This document shows, in pieces, positions 62,377-64,000 of a DNA stretch of 64,000 nt (its first letter is position 1; the number at the start of each line of letters is the position of its first letter). Source of the DNA: Streptococcus gallolyticus. Its GTDB lineage: Bacteria; Bacillota; Bacilli; Lactobacillales; Streptococcaceae. The stretch spans positions 62,001-126,000 of the forward strand of contig JAIMFC010000001.1 in NCBI GenBank assembly GCA_019794795.1, read 5' to 3'. Under the pieces are notes generated by a model that saw only the letters and a program-made list of their open reading frames with translations, was not told where the DNA came from and did no database searches. The translations under genes were made by a program, and so were the position numbers.

Positions 62377-64000
62377 ATGGACAAGATTATCCATCGGTGG
62401 CTCTATTTTGCCTTAGCTAGTCTGGTTGGAATCATGCTACTGGGCTCTTCCCACTTTGTCGCAGCAAGAGAAGTGAGCAATGGAGGAACAGGGAGTGCAA
62501 TTACTACGGAAGTTATCCTTAATCAATCAAGTGCAACCAATGAAAGTAGTGAGTCGATGAGTGAAGAAACAGCTTCACCTCAAGTGACGAAGGCTATCGA
62601 TACAGAGATCACAGAGAGTGCCACACAACCTTCTTCATCTGTTCCTGTAGAAGCTGTAGAAGCAGATGAAACTACAGTAGCTGTAGAATTGGAAGAGGAC
62701 TCTACAAGTGATCAGGATGCGGAAGGAACGACGGTAACTAATCCGGATACGATGGAGAGTAGTAGTCAAGAGGAGCCAGCGCTAACGTCTGATGACTCTG
62801 TGCCCGTCCCTTCATCTGATACAGGGGACTCATCAACTCCAAGTCCAGCAACTGAGTCTGAAAAAAACGAGGAAGAAAGTGCTACACTAGCTAAAGAAAT
62901 TGAAAGCAAACCTGTTTATCGTTTGTATAATTCTCAAAATGGAGAACATCTTTATACCACGGATGCTAATGAGAAAACTGTTCTCTATGAAAAACATGGC
63001 TGGGGCTATGAAGGGATTGCTTGGTTTGCACCAGTCGAGGGAGTTCCAGTTTACCGTCTTTATAATCGTGGATTGCAAAATCATCTCTATACAACAGATA
63101 CAAATGAAGTGAATGTCTTAACCCTTCAACATGGCTGGACGAAGGATAATAATGGTCGCCCAGTATTTTATTCTGGGGGAGAGGTTTCGATTTATCGCAT
63201 CTACAATCAAGTACTTCGTGGTCTCCACCATTGGACAACAGATAAAAATGAGTACAATATTTTGCGACAACATGGTTGGCGTCAGGAAGGTGTTAAGTTT
63301 CAGGCGGTTCGTTTAGGTCAACCAATTCGGACACAGTATGCAGCCGATGAGGCCTTGGCTGCACAAATTAAGTCTATAGGTGGCTATCAGATTGATTATG
63401 ATACCAAAAAAGACTTATTAAAGGCTATTAGAAGTATACAAAATGTGGGCTATCAATTAGGATTTATCATGGTTGATCTTCGTACGAAGCAAGGTCTAGA
63501 ATTTAATGCAGATCAAAAGTTTTATGCTGCTAGTACCGTGAAAGGGCCATTTGTTGCAAGTCTGGCGGCAAAAAATCCAATGTCCATTCGTTATTCAAAG
63601 GCTATGATGCAATCTGTTTTGCAATATTCTAGCAATGAAGGTTACTGGTCTTTACGTGTAGATACATATGGAGATTCTAGTTTACGCGCTTGGACAAGAG
63701 AAGCGGGCGTACGAGAAAGTGTTGTAGATGCTCTTTATCCATATTACAGTAGTCGCGAATTACATAAATTATGGCAACGCAATTATACTTATTTTACGAA
63801 TGGTAAGACTGGTCAACAAGTCGGTACTTGGTTTGAAAATCCAAATTTATCGCCCATCAAGTCAGTGCTTGGCGACCAATATAGAACGCAATCAAAAGCG
63901 GGTTGGATTGCTTATCCAGGCTATCACGCAGCTAGTGATGCTGGAATCGTCTATGCAAAAAGTGGTCCTTATATTTTAGCGATTATGACAGACGCTGATG
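62377..64000 (+). CDS. Secreted DUF5648-repeat protein with class A beta-lactamase-like domain (partial)
   Basis: The frame is open from ATG 62377, after TTTTAGGAGA, to the right edge: 541 residues, 3' end missing. A signal peptide (residues 1-30, ending SHFVAA) precedes an acidic Ser/Thr/Glu-rich linker to about residue 177. Three DUF5648-type repeats follow at about 179-312 (VYRLYNSQNGEHLYTTDANE, then two more with LYTTD or HWTTD and HGW). A serine-hydrolase domain starts near 330 with the class A motifs STVK (Ser386, Lys389), SSN (418-420) and KAG (507-509). The protein is exported; the repeats may bind the cell surface. The substrate is unknown; the domain alone does not show drug resistance. 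Confidence 0.88.
   Translation, partial: MDKIIHRWLYFALASLVGIMLLGSSHFVAAREVSNGGTGSAITTEVILNQSSATNESSESMSEETASPQVTKAIDTEITESATQPSSSVPVEAVEADETTVAVELEEDSTSDQDAEGTTVTNPDTMESSSQEEPALTSDDSVPVPSSDTGDSSTPSPATESEKNEEESATLAKEIESKPVYRLYNSQNGEHLYTTDANEKTVLYEKHGWGYEGIAWFAPVEGVPVYRLYNRGLQNHLYTTDTNEVNVLTLQHGWTKDNNGRPVFYSGGEVSIYRIYNQVLRGLHHWTTDKNEYNILRQHGWRQEGVKFQAVRLGQPIRTQYAADEALAAQIKSIGGYQIDYDTKKDLLKAIRSIQNVGYQLGFIMVDLRTKQGLEFNADQKFYAASTVKGPFVASLAAKNPMSIRYSKAMMQSVLQYSSNEGYWSLRVDTYGDSSLRAWTREAGVRESVVDALYPYYSSRELHKLWQRNYTYFTNGKTGQQVGTWFENPNLSPIKSVLGDQYRTQSKAGWIAYPGYHAASDAGIVYAKSGPYILAIMTDAD

Noticed and set aside
62887-63316. Several short frames on both strands inside the edge gene
   Set aside because: The long frame from 62377 carries signal peptide, repeats and catalytic motifs, so the short frames are shadows.

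Overview
The window reads as chromosomal DNA of a low-GC Gram-positive coccus of the genus Streptococcus, most likely Streptococcus suis or a close relative. I infer this from the fabM-fabT-fabH-acpP-fabK-D-G-F-accB-fabZ-accC-D-A order, the FabK/FabM route of unsaturated fatty acid synthesis, manLMN followed by manO, the ccrZ-trmB pair, the rimP-nusA-rnpM-ylxQ-infB-rbfA cluster and a clpL preceded by CtsR boxes. The species call rests on recall of protein sequences, not on a search. No rRNA, tRNA, CRISPR array, insertion sequence or prophage was seen.

Layout. 1-5.7 kb: sucrose and sugar-phosphate use (scrR end, scrB, divergent scrA, scrK, manA). 5.7-13.4 kb: secA, acpS-alr, nagA behind a NagR-like operator, lysC and a HAD phosphatase. 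13.5-24.2 kb: the complete type II fatty acid synthesis cluster with FabT-type operators at three places. 24.2-26.1 kb: an acetyltransferase and two tandem CPBP membrane proteases, the first broken by one nonsense codon. 26.1-31.5 kb (minus strand): a lipoprotein, serS behind a T-box leader, manO and the mannose PTS manLMN. 31.5-40.5 kb: a decayed remnant, a Cof-type phosphatase, a purine permease, tsaE (apparently leaderless), an LCP cell-wall protein, hit, ecsAB, ccrZ and trmB. 40.5-46.2 kb: the transcription/translation cluster. 46.2-53.9 kb: two small genes and the yqeG-to-tmcAL operon carrying two accessory insertions. 53.9-55.4 kb: a potassium-channel remnant, ndk, and a TipAL-like MerR regulator split by a frameshift. 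55.4-59.9 kb: the PTS-linked dihydroxyacetone kinase genes (dhaKLM, glpF) facing dhaS-dhaQ across a DhaS-type operator. 59.9-64 kb: clpL with three CtsR boxes and a 28-codon leader ORF, then a secreted DUF5648/serine beta-lactamase-fold protein running off the right edge.

How the parts work together. Sugars enter by ScrA and ManLMN and reach glycolysis through ScrB, ScrK and ManA; NagA and DhaKLM feed amino sugars and dihydroxyacetone into the same pool. The Acc/Fab enzymes turn acetyl-CoA into acyl-ACP under FabT. AcpS matures the carrier protein; Alr, LysC and the LCP protein serve wall synthesis.

Most of the window is conserved housekeeping DNA. I found no clear new multi-gene system. The observations most worth a second look are the edge serine-hydrolase, the clpL leader, the leaderless tsaE, two genes whose best start codon is ATC or ATA, and three broken genes (CPBP protease, K+ channel, MerR/TipAS).
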